56,695 bases of DNA. Origin: Streptomyces atriruber. Its GTDB lineage: Bacteria; Actinomycetota; Actinomycetes; Streptomycetales; Streptomycetaceae. The stretch spans positions 1 through 56,695 of the forward strand of contig NZ_LIPN01000023.1 in NCBI RefSeq assembly GCF_001418325.1, in the 5' to 3' direction. The notes below the pieces were generated by a model that was not told the origin of the DNA, did no database searches, and worked only from the letters and a program-made list of their open reading frames with translations. The position numbers and the translations under genes were made by a program. Below, piece by piece: positions 24,764 through 33,189 of the stretch (position 1 is its first letter; every line of letters begins with the position of its first letter).

Positions 24764-26488
24764 TTACGGCGCCATCTCGTACGTCCCCGCCAGAGCCTCG
24801 ACGCGCTCCCAGACGCGCGCCGAGCGGGCGTCGTCGACGACCGGACGCCGGACCGCCCCCAGGGCCCAGGCCTGCTGGTCCGCGGTGGCGGAGTCCTTGC
24901 CGTGCAGCTCGACGGCGTGCGCGGAGAAGTCGCGTACGAGGACGGCGAAGAGCTCGTCGAGCACATCCTGCTCCAGGCCGGTCAGGCGCGCCTGCTCCAG
25001 GATCAGCTGGCCGTGCACGACCAGCGCGAAGAGCTGTCCCACGGCGAGGAGCAGGTCGAGGTCGCGGCTCTGCTTCTCGTCAGGGGCGGCCGTGGTGACG
25101 AACTCGCAGAGCGCGTCGGCCTGTTCGCGGAAGCGGCCGACGTTGGGCACCTCGGCGTACGCGTCGAAGGCGGTGCGCCAGTCGTGGAAGCGGATGGCGC
25201 CGAGGCCGCGGGCGGGGCCCTGCTGGAAGAGGAAGGAGTCGTCGGCCGCGTCGAGACGGGTCGGCACGGGCGCGTACTCGGCCGGGTTCAGGAGGTGGTT
25301 GCCCATGAACTTGAGGATCAGCGCGAGGTTGACGTGGACCGTGCCCTCCAGCTTGGGCAGACCGCGGATCTCGACGGCCGCCTGTGCGAAGTAGTTGTCC
25401 TTCTCGAAGCCCTTGGCCGCGATGACGTCCCACATCAGGTCGATGACCTTCTCGCCCTCGGTGGTCACCTTCATCTTCGTCATGGGGTTGAAGAGAAGGT
25501 AGCGGCGGTCGTCGGGACCCGCCGAGCGGAAGTAGTCCACGGCCCGGTCGCTGAACAGCTTCATGCCGACGAGGCGCACGTAGGCGTCGGTCAGCTCGCG
25601 GCGCACGTGCGGGAAGGCGGTGACCGGGCGCCCGTAGAGGATGCGGCCCGTGGCGTGGGTGACGGCCTCGTACATCGCGTGCTCGCAGATGCCGATGGAG
25701 GCGGTGCAGAGGTTGAACTTGCCGACGTTGACGGTGTTGAGGGCGGCGTCGAAGGCGGCGCGGCCGGTGTGCAGCACGTCGTCGGGACCGACCGGGTAGT
25801 TCTCCAGGCGGAACTCGCTCACGTACTTCGACGAGTCGACGACGTTCTTGACCAGGTGGTACGCCTGGTGGCGGCTGTCGGCGGCGAAGAAGACGTAGCC
25901 GTCGGGGCCCTCGACGTCGGTGCGGCGGCCGAATACGGAGACGAGCCCGGCCGCGTTGCCGTTGCCGATGTAGTACTTGGAGCCGGTGGCCCGGAAGCCG
26001 CCGTCGCCGGTGGGCTCCAGGAGCATGTCGGTGGAGTAGATGTCGGCGCCGTGGGTCTTCTCGGACAGACCGAAGGCGAACACCTCGCCCTGGGAGAGGA
26101 GTTCGGCGGCGCGCGTGCGGGCGGCGGCGTTGTCGCTCTGCCAGACCGGGCCGAGGCCGAGGATGGTGACCTGCCACGCGTACCAGTAGTCGAGGCCGTA
26201 GAAGCCGAAGATCTCGTTGAGGGCGGCGATGCGGGCGGTGTCCCAGCGCTTGTCGGCCTGCCCCTCCCCCGCGGCCGGGGCCGGGGTGAGGAAGGTCGCG
26301 AACAGCCCCTCCTCGGCGGAGAACTCCAGGAAGTCCGCGAGCCAGGCGCGGGTGCGGTAGTCCTCGATCAGCTTGCGCTTGCCGCGCGCCTCGAACCAGT
26401 CGACGGTCGCGCGCAGCAGCCTGCGGGTCTCGGGGTCGAAGTGGGTCGGGTCGTAGGTGTTCGGGTTGAACAGCAGCGGGTCGGCCAT
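24764..26488 (-). CDS. Acyl-CoA dehydrogenase
   Basis: A 574-residue FAD enzyme, longer than the usual 380-400 and closer in layout to acyl-CoA oxidase-like dehydrogenases. F-A-F-G-L-S-E-K-T-H-G-A-D (about residue 138) and the following A-T-G-S-K-Y-Y-I-G-N-G-N are the FAD/substrate-binding beta-domain motifs, with helical domains on both sides. It probably oxidises a fatty or branched acyl-CoA. The PadR-type regulator gene lies 52 bp upstream on the same strand. Confidence 0.85.
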   Translation of the reverse strand: MADPLLFNPNTYDPTHFDPETRRLLRATVDWFEARGKRKLIEDYRTRAWLADFLEFSAEEGLFATFLTPAPAAGEGQADKRWDTARIAALNEIFGFYGLDYWYAWQVTILGLGPVWQSDNAAARTRAAELLSQGEVFAFGLSEKTHGADIYSTDMLLEPTGDGGFRATGSKYYIGNGNAAGLVSVFGRRTDVEGPDGYVFFAADSRHQAYHLVKNVVDSSKYVSEFRLENYPVGPDDVLHTGRAAFDAALNTVNVGKFNLCTASIGICEHAMYEAVTHATGRILYGRPVTAFPHVRRELTDAYVRLVGMKLFSDRAVDYFRSAGPDDRRYLLFNPMTKMKVTTEGEKVIDLMWDVIAAKGFEKDNYFAQAAVEIRGLPKLEGTVHVNLALILKFMGNHLLNPAEYAPVPTRLDAADDSFLFQQGPARGLGAIRFHDWRTAFDAYAEVPNVGRFREQADALCEFVTTAAPDEKQSRDLDLLLAVGQLFALVVHGQLILEQARLTGLEQDVLDELFAVLVRDFSAHAVELHGKDSATADQQAWALGAVRRPVVDDARSARVWERVEALAGTYEMAP

Positions 26489-26540
26489 GGCGGTTCGCCT
26501 TTCCGGCTCGGAGGGTTGGGCAGAGGGAAGAAGTGCGTGG

Positions 26541-27104
26541 TCAGCGCTCGGGGGCGAGGCGGTGGAGGGTGGCGAGCACGTCGTCGAGCCAGGCGAGCGT
26601 CATCCGCTCGTACGCGATGCCGCCGCGCAGCACGACGTGCTGGAGCTCCTGTCCGGCGTCCAGTGCTTCGCGGGCCGGGGCGTCGGGCCCGGTGAAGTCG
26701 CGCCGCTCGCCCGCGAGGTAGTGCGCGAGGCGGTCGGCGTGCGCCTGGCGGTGCCGGTCCACCTCGTGGATCAGGGCGGCCGGGTCGTCGAAGGCGGCGC
26801 CGCGGATCTTCACGGCGAGCTCGTGCCGGACGCTCTCGGGTTCGATCGGCTCGTGCAGCCACCGCGAGAGCGCGGCCCGGCCGAGGGACGCGACGGAGTA
26901 CTCCTTCTTGTCCGGCCGGTCCTGCTGCACCACCTCGCGGACGTCGATCCAGCCGTCGCCCTCCATGCGCTTGAGGACGCGGTAGATCTGCTGGTGGGTG
27001 GCGGCCCAGAAGTAGCCGATGGACCGGTCGAACCGCCGGGCCAGTTCGTAGCCGGAGCCCGGCTTTTCCAGCAGGGAGACGAGGATCGCGTGCTCGAGCG
27101 CCAT
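26541..27104 (-). CDS. PadR-family transcriptional regulator
   Basis: A 187-residue protein. The N-terminal winged helix L-E-H-A-I-L-V-S-L-L-E-K-P-G-S-G-Y-E-L-A-R-R-F and the following Q-I-Y-R-V-L-K-R-M-E are typical of PadR, and the C-terminal half is the helical Vir-like dimerisation domain. An AAGGA RBS precedes ATG 27104. A perfect palindrome just upstream is the likely operator, so it probably represses itself and the acyl-CoA dehydrogenase, whose gene follows on the same transcript. Confidence 0.88.
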   Translation of the reverse strand: MALEHAILVSLLEKPGSGYELARRFDRSIGYFWAATHQQIYRVLKRMEGDGWIDVREVVQQDRPDKKEYSVASLGRAALSRWLHEPIEPESVRHELAVKIRGAAFDDPAALIHEVDRHRQAHADRLAHYLAGERRDFTGPDAPAREALDAGQELQHVVLRGGIAYERMTLAWLDDVLATLHRLAPER

Positions 27105-27116
27105 GCCCGAATCCTT

Positions 27117-27136
27117 CTATGCAACTCGTTGCATAG
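27117..27136. promoter_or_regulatory. PadR operator palindrome
   Basis: CTATGCAAC-TC-GTTGCATAG is a perfect 9-2-9 inverted repeat twelve bases upstream of the PadR start codon. ATGCAA with TTGCAT half-sites is the established PadR-family recognition pattern. Confidence 0.75.
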
Positions 27137-27178
27137 ACAAGCGGCACCGGCCAGGTGAGACACGGCTCACCTGCATGA

Positions 27179-28174
27179 TCAGTGGTCCGACGCCGACGGC
27201 TCCGCCCCCGCGGGGATCTCCTGGATCCTCCCGTCGACACCCGCCCGGTAGAGCTTGCCCGCCGAGAACCCCCGGTCGCCGCGCCCGTAGGTGACCTGAG
27301 TGGAGAGGTGCAGGCCCGACTCCACGGCGCACAGACGGCCGTCCTCGACCCGCCAGATCTGCCCGGCGGCATGGGTGGCGATCAGCGGCCGTCCCGCGCC
27401 GTCGAGGGTGATTCCGTCGGGGAGGGAGAGGGCGTCGGACGCGGCGGCGGAGATCCATCGCCGCGGGTGCGCCGGATCGTCGACCGGGATCCGGTACAGC
27501 CCTGGGGCGACGGTCGTCTGGATGACGTAGACGTGCTGGCCGTCCGGCGAGACGGCGACCCCGTTGGGCTGCGGCACCTTCGCCCAGGCGGGGTCGACCC
27601 GGCCGTCCGGAGTGACGCGGCCGATGTTCCTGCCGCCCAGGGTCGTGGTGTACACGGTTCCGTCGGGCGCGAGGGCGACGCCGTCGATGCCGCCGAGCCC
27701 GGTGGCGTACGTACTGACCTTGCCGGACTCCGGATCCACGAGCAGGAGTTCCGATGTCGGCAGGAGGTCGCCGGTGAGCGAGTGCGCGAGGTCGTTGCCG
27801 GTGCCGACGAGGAGACGGCCGTCCTCGCGGACGACGATCCCGCCGTTGGCGCCCACGTTTCCGGTGAGGGGTACGGGGGCGCGGCCCGGTGCGTCGATGC
27901 GGTAGACGCGGCCCGTGAAATACGCGGTGGCGAACATCCGGCCCCGCGCGTCGACGGCGATCGACTCGACCCAGTCCGGGATCCGCGCCACCCGGGCCGG
28001 TGGCGCCGTTTCGGGGGCGGCACAGGCCGGTGCCGCCCGCGCGGGGGCGGGCGCGAGCAGGCCCGCGGCCAGCGCCATGGCCGACACGACCAGCGCCGGG
28101 ACCGCTGTCGGTACGCTGCCGCGCCTCTGCCCGCGTAATGCCGCCCGGCGCCGCCCTCTCGACCTCGACCGCAT
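27179..28174 (-). CDS. Secreted beta-propeller (SMP-30/NHL-like) protein
   Basis: A 331-residue exported protein. A long basic signal region (residues 1-48, rich in Arg, then a hydrophobic core ending A-R-A) is followed by repeats such as A-V-D-A-R-G-R-M-F, G-V-A-L-A-P-D-G-T-V-Y and G-V-A-V-S-P-D-G-Q-H-V-Y typical of six-bladed propellers of the strictosidine-synthase/SMP-30 group. ATG 28172-28174 has an AGAGGGGG RBS. Catalysis cannot be confirmed; it may only bind a ligand. Confidence 0.75.
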   Translation of the reverse strand: MRSRSRGRRRAALRGQRRGSVPTAVPALVVSAMALAAGLLAPAPARAAPACAAPETAPPARVARIPDWVESIAVDARGRMFATAYFTGRVYRIDAPGRAPVPLTGNVGANGGIVVREDGRLLVGTGNDLAHSLTGDLLPTSELLLVDPESGKVSTYATGLGGIDGVALAPDGTVYTTTLGGRNIGRVTPDGRVDPAWAKVPQPNGVAVSPDGQHVYVIQTTVAPGLYRIPVDDPAHPRRWISAAASDALSLPDGITLDGAGRPLIATHAAGQIWRVEDGRLCAVESGLHLSTQVTYGRGDRGFSAGKLYRAGVDGRIQEIPAGAEPSASDH

Positions 28175-28250
28175 CGGTTCCCCCTCTTCGTCGGGTCGGT
28201 CTCCCGGCGAAGTATCAGCCTCACGGGCCCCGCGCGTAACCCCTCGCCCC

Positions 28251-28760
28251 TCAGCCGTGGGCGCCGCTCGTGCCGTCGGCGCCCTTCGCCGAGTTGAGCC
28301 ACGCGCCGATGCGGGGCAGCGCATCGGGCCCGCTGTCCTGCCGCACCGACCCGACCAGGTCGGCGATGGCGACACCCCGCAGCGACGCGCGCCACGCGGC
28401 GTCGGCGGCCGCCATCGCGCGGGAGATGGGGCACGGCTTCGCGCAGTCCTCGGGAGGGGTTCCGAACGGGCCGCGCTGCCGGATCTCCGTACAGGTGAAG
28501 GCCGGGCTCGCCCCGTCGACCGCCTGCACGACGTCGAGGACCGTGATGTCGGTGGCGGTCCTGGTCAGGACGTACCCGCCCGTCTTGCCCTGGACGGACT
28601 TCACGAGTCCCGCCCGGGAGAGGGCCTGCATCTGTTTCGCCAGGTAGCTGGGTGAGACGTCGTGCAACTCGGCCAGCCGGGCGGCGGGGACCGGCTCGGT
28701 GGCCGCGGTCAGCACCACACAGCAGTGGAGCGCCCACTCGACGCCGCCGGACAGTTTCAT
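28251..28760 (-). CDS. rsrR: RsrR-type Rrf2 redox regulator
   Basis: A 169-residue Rrf2-family protein with its winged helix in residues 1-70. Glu8 and His12 (S-G-G-V-E-W-A-L-H) together with Cys90, Cys106 and Cys110 fit Streptomyces venezuelae RsrR, which as I recall holds a [2Fe-2S] cluster through Glu, His and two Cys, rather than the three-Cys spacing of NsrR. It diverges from an NmrA-family NAD(P)-binding gene, as rsrR does, and two 11-3-11 inverted repeats lie between them. Confidence 0.8.
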   Translation of the reverse strand: MKLSGGVEWALHCCVVLTAATEPVPAARLAELHDVSPSYLAKQMQALSRAGLVKSVQGKTGGYVLTRTATDITVLDVVQAVDGASPAFTCTEIRQRGPFGTPPEDCAKPCPISRAMAAADAAWRASLRGVAIADLVGSVRQDSGPDALPRIGAWLNSAKGADGTSGAHG

Positions 28761-28774
28761 GCACCCTCCCGATT

Positions 28775-28799
28775 GACTCGGACACAGACTATCCGAGTA
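28775..28799. promoter_or_regulatory. RsrR operator 1
   Basis: An 11-3-11 inverted repeat, GACTCGGACAC-AGA-CTATCCGAGTA. It lies 15 bp from the rsrR start, in the right place for autorepression. The half-site CTCGGA is shared with operator 2. Confidence 0.7.
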
Positions 28800-28801
28800 T
28801 T

Positions 28802-28826
28802 ATCTCGGACATCAGGTATCCGAGTT
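28802..28826. promoter_or_regulatory. RsrR operator 2
   Basis: A second 11-3-11 inverted repeat, ATCTCGGACAT-CAG-GTATCCGAGTT, centred 27 bp from operator 1 and about 70 bp upstream of the NmrA-family start codon. The close tandem arrangement suggests cooperative control of both divergent promoters. Confidence 0.7.
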
Positions 28827-28886
28827 TGCGCACCCGCGGCACCAGGCCCACGGCAGCGGCACTCGGCGGGACGGAAGGGCTCGATC

Positions 28887-29627
28887 ATGAAGATCACGGT
28901 CATCGGCGGCACCGGGCTGATCGGTTCGCAGCTCGTCGCCAGGCTCCGCGAGGCGGGCCACGAGGTGGTCGCCTCGTCCCTGTCGACCGGCGTCGACCTG
29001 CTCACCGGCGCGGGGCTCGACGAGGCGCTCGACGGCGCGGACACGGTCGTCAACGTGACGAACTCCCCCACGTTCGACGAAGCCTCACCGGAGTTCTTCA
29101 GGACGACCTCGGGGCATCTGCTGGCCGCCGGCGAGCGCGCGGGCGTGCGGCACCAGGTCATCCTCTCCATCGTCGGCGTCGACCAGGTGCCGCAGCTGGA
29201 CTACTACCGCGCGAAGACGCTCCAGGAGGAGCTGCTGCGCCAGGGCCCCACCCCGTACTCGATCGTGCGCGCCACGCAGTTCTTCGAGTTCATGGACGCG
29301 GTCATGTCGTGGACGTCCGACGACAGCACCGTCCGGCTGCCCGCCACGCGCATCCGGCCCATGGCGACGGCCGACGTGGTCGCGGCGCTCGCCGACGTCG
29401 CCACCGGCGCGCCACTGAACGGCACGCTGGACGTCGCGGGGCCGGAAGTCTTCCGCCTGGACGAGCTGGGTCGGTTCACGCTGTCGGCCCGGCAGGACGG
29501 GCGCAGCGTCGTGACCGACGAGAAGGCGGGCATGTTCGCCGCCGTCGAGGGCGACGTCCTCATCGGCGGGCCGGACGCGCGTCTCGCGCCCACCCACTAC
29601 AAGGACTGGCTCGACGCCTCGCGGTGA
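28887..29627 (+). CDS. NmrA-family NAD(P)-binding protein
   Basis: A 246-residue atypical SDR-like protein. The N-terminal I-G-G-T-G-L-I-G-S-Q-L binds the dinucleotide and Y-Y-R-A-K-T-L-Q-E-E keeps Tyr and Lys at the usual place. The later L-D-V-A-G-P-E-V-F is typical of NmrA/YcfN-like proteins, which often sense the redox state of NAD(P). It is the divergent partner of the RsrR-type regulator, which in S. venezuelae also controls such a gene, so it is probably its target. GGACGGAAGG upstream serves as RBS. Confidence 0.85.
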   Translation: MKITVIGGTGLIGSQLVARLREAGHEVVASSLSTGVDLLTGAGLDEALDGADTVVNVTNSPTFDEASPEFFRTTSGHLLAAGERAGVRHQVILSIVGVDQVPQLDYYRAKTLQEELLRQGPTPYSIVRATQFFEFMDAVMSWTSDDSTVRLPATRIRPMATADVVAALADVATGAPLNGTLDVAGPEVFRLDELGRFTLSARQDGRSVVTDEKAGMFAAVEGDVLIGGPDARLAPTHYKDWLDASR

Positions 29628-29636
29628 CTCAGGCTC

Positions 29637-30107
29637 TCAGCCCGTCGCCAGGCGGCGGACGGCCGCCAGCGCGCGGTCGGCGTGTGCGCTCATGCGGAAC
29701 TCGCTGCGGACCACCTCGGCGACGGTGCGGTCCTCGCCGATGACGAACGTGACGCGCTTCGTGGGCGCCAGCGAGAAGCCGCGCGTCACGCCGAACCGGC
29801 CGCGCACCAGGCCCTCGGGATCCGCGAGCAGGGGGAACCCGAGGGTGTGCCGCTCGGTGAACTCCCGTTGCTTGTCGACCGCGTCGCCGCTGATCCCCAC
29901 GGGCCGCGCCCCCGCGGCGCCGAACTCGGCGGCGAGGTCACGGAAGTGGCAGGCCTCGGCCGTGCAGCCGGGTGTCAGGGCCGCCGGGTAGAAGAACAGC
30001 ACCACGGGGCCGTCCCGGAGGAGTTCGGAGAGCGTGCGCTCGGTGCCGGTCTCGTCCGGCAGCGTGAAGTCCTCGACGGTGTCACCCACCGCCACGCGCG
30101 CCGTCAT
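29637..30107 (-). CDS. bcp: Bcp/PrxQ-type peroxiredoxin
   Basis: A 156-residue thiol peroxidase. The peroxidatic Cys48 lies in L-T-P-G-C-T and the resolving Cys53 five residues later (C-T-A-E-A-C), the Bcp/PrxQ arrangement. It reduces hydrogen peroxide and organic peroxides using thioredoxin. ATG 30105-30107 has a GGAG RBS. It converges with the NmrA-family gene with nine bases between stops, so two redox genes sit together. Confidence 0.9.
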   Translation of the reverse strand: MTARVAVGDTVEDFTLPDETGTERTLSELLRDGPVVLFFYPAALTPGCTAEACHFRDLAAEFGAAGARPVGISGDAVDKQREFTERHTLGFPLLADPEGLVRGRFGVTRGFSLAPTKRVTFVIGEDRTVAEVVRSEFRMSAHADRALAAVRRLATG

Positions 30108-30302
30108 GCCCGGCTCCTGTGCGACGTGCGGTCCATCGGCGACACGGTGCCTCCTCGAGTGCGGGAGCGAAACCCTACTCGACGGTCGGCAACTCCCCGT
30201 CGCCAGCCCTCCCCACCGGCCTTGACCTCCCGAAACGACCTCGTGCGATGCTGGGGCACGCCGAGAGGCACCGAGAGAGCGACGGGGAGTACGGGCATCA
30301 CG

Positions 30303-32597
30303 ATGGCAGCGGTACGACGGACAGCGAAGGGCATCTGGGACCGTTTCTCGGCGTCCGACCCCGGGCTCCTGCGACTCATGGCGGGACTGCGCACGGTCGG
30401 GGCGATCCTTCTCGCGCTCGCCGTGCTCGCACCGCTCGGCACGTCGGTGACCCACCTCGTCGCGGGCGCGATGACGGCGATGGTCGCCACGTTCGCGATC
30501 CAGGAGAAGGAGGTGCGGGGGCAGGCGATCACCCTGGCGCTCGGCCTGCCGGTCGCCCTTGCGGCCATATCACTGGGGGCGCTGCTCAACTCCCGCGTGG
30601 TGGGCGGGGACGTCTTCTTCATCCTCCTCATCTTCGGGGCCGTCTACTGCCGCCGGTTCGGCGACCGGGGCACCGCACTCGGACTCATCGGCTTCCAGGT
30701 CTACTTCGTCTCGCTCTTCGTCAGCGCGTCCGCATCCTCGCTGCCCGGCCTCTGTCTGACGCTGACCGTCGCCTTCGCGTGCAGCGCGGTCGTGCGGTTC
30801 GCCGTGGTGCCGGAGACCCCGGAGCGCACCCTGGCGCGGCTGCGCGAGGCGTTCCGGGCCCGGCTCGCCCAGCTCATCGCCCACCAGATCGAACTCCTCG
30901 AAGCGGACACCGGATCCGCCGAGGGCCCGGAGAAGATCCTCGACGACCTGCGGCGCAGCACCGCCCGGCTGCACGAGGCCGCGCTGATGATCCAGGGCCG
31001 CCTGGAGGAGGGCACCCGCGACGCGGCAGCGGCGGCGCTGCTGCAGCGCAGGGTGGCCGACGCGGAGATCGCCGCGGAGCGCCTCGGTGTCCTGCTCCTC
31101 AACGCCCGCAGCGCGGAGCGCGTGGAGACGCTCACCCTGCACCTGCCCAGCGCCCCCGTCGCGCTCTCGCGGCGCGGCCGGATCGGGCCGGACGCGGGCA
31201 CCGCCCTGCGCAGGGACCTGCGGGCCCTGCACCTGCTGGTGGTGCGCCTGGTACCCGACGATCGCGGCACGGCGCTCCCGTACGTGCGCAACAGGCTGCT
31301 CGGCTACCGCGAGGAGCAGGGTCTGCCGCAGGGTTCCCCGGCGGTGCAGGACTGCTTCCGTGCGATCGGTGAGGCGGCGCGCGCCATTCTGGGCCTGCGG
31401 CTGGCGGTCGACGGGGCGCGGGACGAGGAGTACGACAGCCCGGAAGCCATGCGGTCCCGTGAGGAGTTCGAGGCGGAGGAGATCTCGATCTCCGGTGAGG
31501 CCGCGGAGGCGGAGGAGGAGCAGACCGGGCTGCGGCGGCCCACCACCCGGGCGGCCGTGCAGGTGTCGGTCGGCTCGGCGCTGGCCATCGTCGGCGGCGA
31601 GTTCCTGTCCACGCAGCGGTGGTACTGGGCGGTGCTGACCTGCTGGGTGGTGTTCCTCAACACCGCGTCCACGGGCGAGATCATGGTCAAGGGCTACCGT
31701 CGGCTGCTCGGCACGGTGCTCGGCGTGGTGGCCGGTGTGGCGCTGGCCGGTGCCGTCGGCAACCACACCTGGGCCGCGTTCGCCCTCGTCGTGCTCTGCG
31801 TCTTCGGCATGTTCTTCACCGCGCCCCTCTCGTACGCGATGATGTCGTTCTTCGTGACGGCGATGCTGGGCCTGCTCTACACCCTGCTCAACACGTACAG
31901 CCTCGACGTCCTCGTCCTGCGGATCGAGGAGACGGCGCTCGGCGCGGCCTGCGGGATCATCGCGGCGGTCCTGGTGCTGCCGGTACGGACGTCCCACCGG
32001 ACCGACGAGGAACTCGGCACGGTCCTCGCACGGCTGCGGGACGTCGTGTCGGCGGCGGTGTCCCAGCTGAGCGGCGGGCCCGCGGTCGACCTCGTGGACC
32101 TGGCCCGCGACTTGGACACCGCGCTCGACGACCTGCGCAGCTCCACGAAGCCGTTGACCCATCCGATCGCCCCGCTGCGGGCCCGCAGGCAGACGGCCCG
32201 CTACATCGTGGCGCTCCTGGAGACCTGCGCGTACCACGCCCGTTCGCTGGCGGCGACGGCCGAGTTGGTGCCCTCCAGCAAGAGCGTCGCGGCCGACGCG
32301 CGCCTCGCGCTCGCCGGGCGGCGGATCACGCACAACATCGACCTGATCGCGGCGCAGGTGCGCGACGAGGAGACCGACGGGGTCATCGAGTCCGGGGCCA
32401 GCATCGCCTCGATGCTGGACAGCGGCCGCCACGAAGTGCTGCGGACCGGCTCGGTGGCGTTCCGCGTGCTGCGGCACCTGCAGCGGCTCGACGAGGGCAT
32501 CGTCGGCCTGGCCCGGCCCCTCGGAGTGCCGCTCGCGGCGCCCGAGGAGGGCGGCGCCGCGTCAGCCTCGCAACGCCGACACTCCGCCAATGGGTGA
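30303..32597 (+). CDS. FUSC-family membrane protein (fusaric-acid-resistance-like)
   Basis: A 764-residue inner-membrane protein with two sets of hydrophobic segments (about residues 25-165 and 425-560) separated and followed by helical cytoplasmic regions, the duplicated FUSC/YccS layout. The second half has Q-R-W-Y-W-A-V-L-T-C-W-V-V-F and V-K-G-Y-R-R-L-L-G-T-V-L-G, the typical FUSC signature. Relatives export aromatic acids or act as efflux pores. ATG 30303 is the likely start; GGGGAG lies about 15 bases upstream, rather far. Confidence 0.82.
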   Translation: MAAVRRTAKGIWDRFSASDPGLLRLMAGLRTVGAILLALAVLAPLGTSVTHLVAGAMTAMVATFAIQEKEVRGQAITLALGLPVALAAISLGALLNSRVVGGDVFFILLIFGAVYCRRFGDRGTALGLIGFQVYFVSLFVSASASSLPGLCLTLTVAFACSAVVRFAVVPETPERTLARLREAFRARLAQLIAHQIELLEADTGSAEGPEKILDDLRRSTARLHEAALMIQGRLEEGTRDAAAAALLQRRVADAEIAAERLGVLLLNARSAERVETLTLHLPSAPVALSRRGRIGPDAGTALRRDLRALHLLVVRLVPDDRGTALPYVRNRLLGYREEQGLPQGSPAVQDCFRAIGEAARAILGLRLAVDGARDEEYDSPEAMRSREEFEAEEISISGEAAEAEEEQTGLRRPTTRAAVQVSVGSALAIVGGEFLSTQRWYWAVLTCWVVFLNTASTGEIMVKGYRRLLGTVLGVVAGVALAGAVGNHTWAAFALVVLCVFGMFFTAPLSYAMMSFFVTAMLGLLYTLLNTYSLDVLVLRIEETALGAACGIIAAVLVLPVRTSHRTDEELGTVLARLRDVVSAAVSQLSGGPAVDLVDLARDLDTALDDLRSSTKPLTHPIAPLRARRQTARYIVALLETCAYHARSLAATAELVPSSKSVAADARLALAGRRITHNIDLIAAQVRDEETDGVIESGASIASMLDSGRHEVLRTGSVAFRVLRHLQRLDEGIVGLARPLGVPLAAPEEGGAASASQRRHSANG

Positions 32598-32676
32598 ATA
32601 AGTTTCGGATTCCGGGCATTGCCGGATGTACTGGGCCCTGCCCTTTCTGGCAACTGACGTTCCGTACTGGAGTGAC

Positions 32677-33081
32677 ATGCGTACCCGTAATCTCCCCCTC
32701 GCCCTGAGCCTCGCCGCCGCCGCACTGGCCGGCAGCGCGGGATCGGCCGCCGCCATCGGCGACGACACCGGCACCACCTCGCTCAGCGGCAACGGCGCCG
32801 ACCAGGCGTTCGGCAACAGCTCCACCCACGGGGACCTCAGCCCGCAGGCGCGTCTCGTCGACGGCTCGCTGAACAAGCTCTGCGCCGGCATTCCCGTGAA
32901 GGCGAACGTGGGCTCCCTGGTCGGGGTCGTGCCGATCGCGGTCCAGGACATCCCGGTCCTCTCGGCGCCGCAGAACCAGCAGTGCGTCGAGAACTCCACG
33001 CAGGCCAAGGGCGACGAGCCGCTGTCGCACCTCGTCAGCGACATCCCGGCCCTGTCCGGCAACGGCGTGAACAACCACTGA
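32677..33081 (+). CDS. Rodlin-family secreted surface protein
   Basis: A 134-residue protein close to RdlA/RdlB. The signal peptide (residues 1-26, ending A-A-A) is followed by I-G-D-D-T-G, A-F-G-N-S, L-S-P-Q-A-R-L-V-D-G-S-L-N-K, two conserved Cys, and the rodlin signature N-Q-Q-C-x-x-N-S-T-Q-A-K. Rodlins organise chaplin fibres into the rodlet layer of aerial hyphae and spores. GGAGTG precedes ATG 32677. It is a single gene here, whereas S. coelicolor has a divergent rdlA/rdlB pair, and no chaplin gene is in view. A very strong hairpin follows. Confidence 0.9.
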   Translation: MRTRNLPLALSLAAAALAGSAGSAAAIGDDTGTTSLSGNGADQAFGNSSTHGDLSPQARLVDGSLNKLCAGIPVKANVGSLVGVVPIAVQDIPVLSAPQNQQCVENSTQAKGDEPLSHLVSDIPALSGNGVNNH

Positions 33082-33106
33082 CTCGCCCGAGTCGGCTGAG
33101 TCACCG

Positions 33107-33143
33107 CGCGATGCGGGCCGGGTCCCACCCGGCCCGCATCGCG
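33107..33143. terminator. Strong terminator hairpin after the rodlin gene
   Basis: A perfect 17-bp stem (33107-33123 with 33127-33143) and a CCC loop, 26 bp after the rodlin stop and 47 bp before the stop of the opposing gene. It should end transcription from both sides and stabilise the abundant rodlin mRNA. Confidence 0.85.
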
Positions 33144-33189
33144 TTGTCCGCAGCATCCTGGGCGCGGAATCCGGGCCGCTCCTTCCGCC

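Noticed and set aside
29682..30302. Long N-terminal extension of the FUSC protein
   Set aside because: It reads antisense to the peroxiredoxin gene and has no conserved features; the membrane protein begins near 30303.
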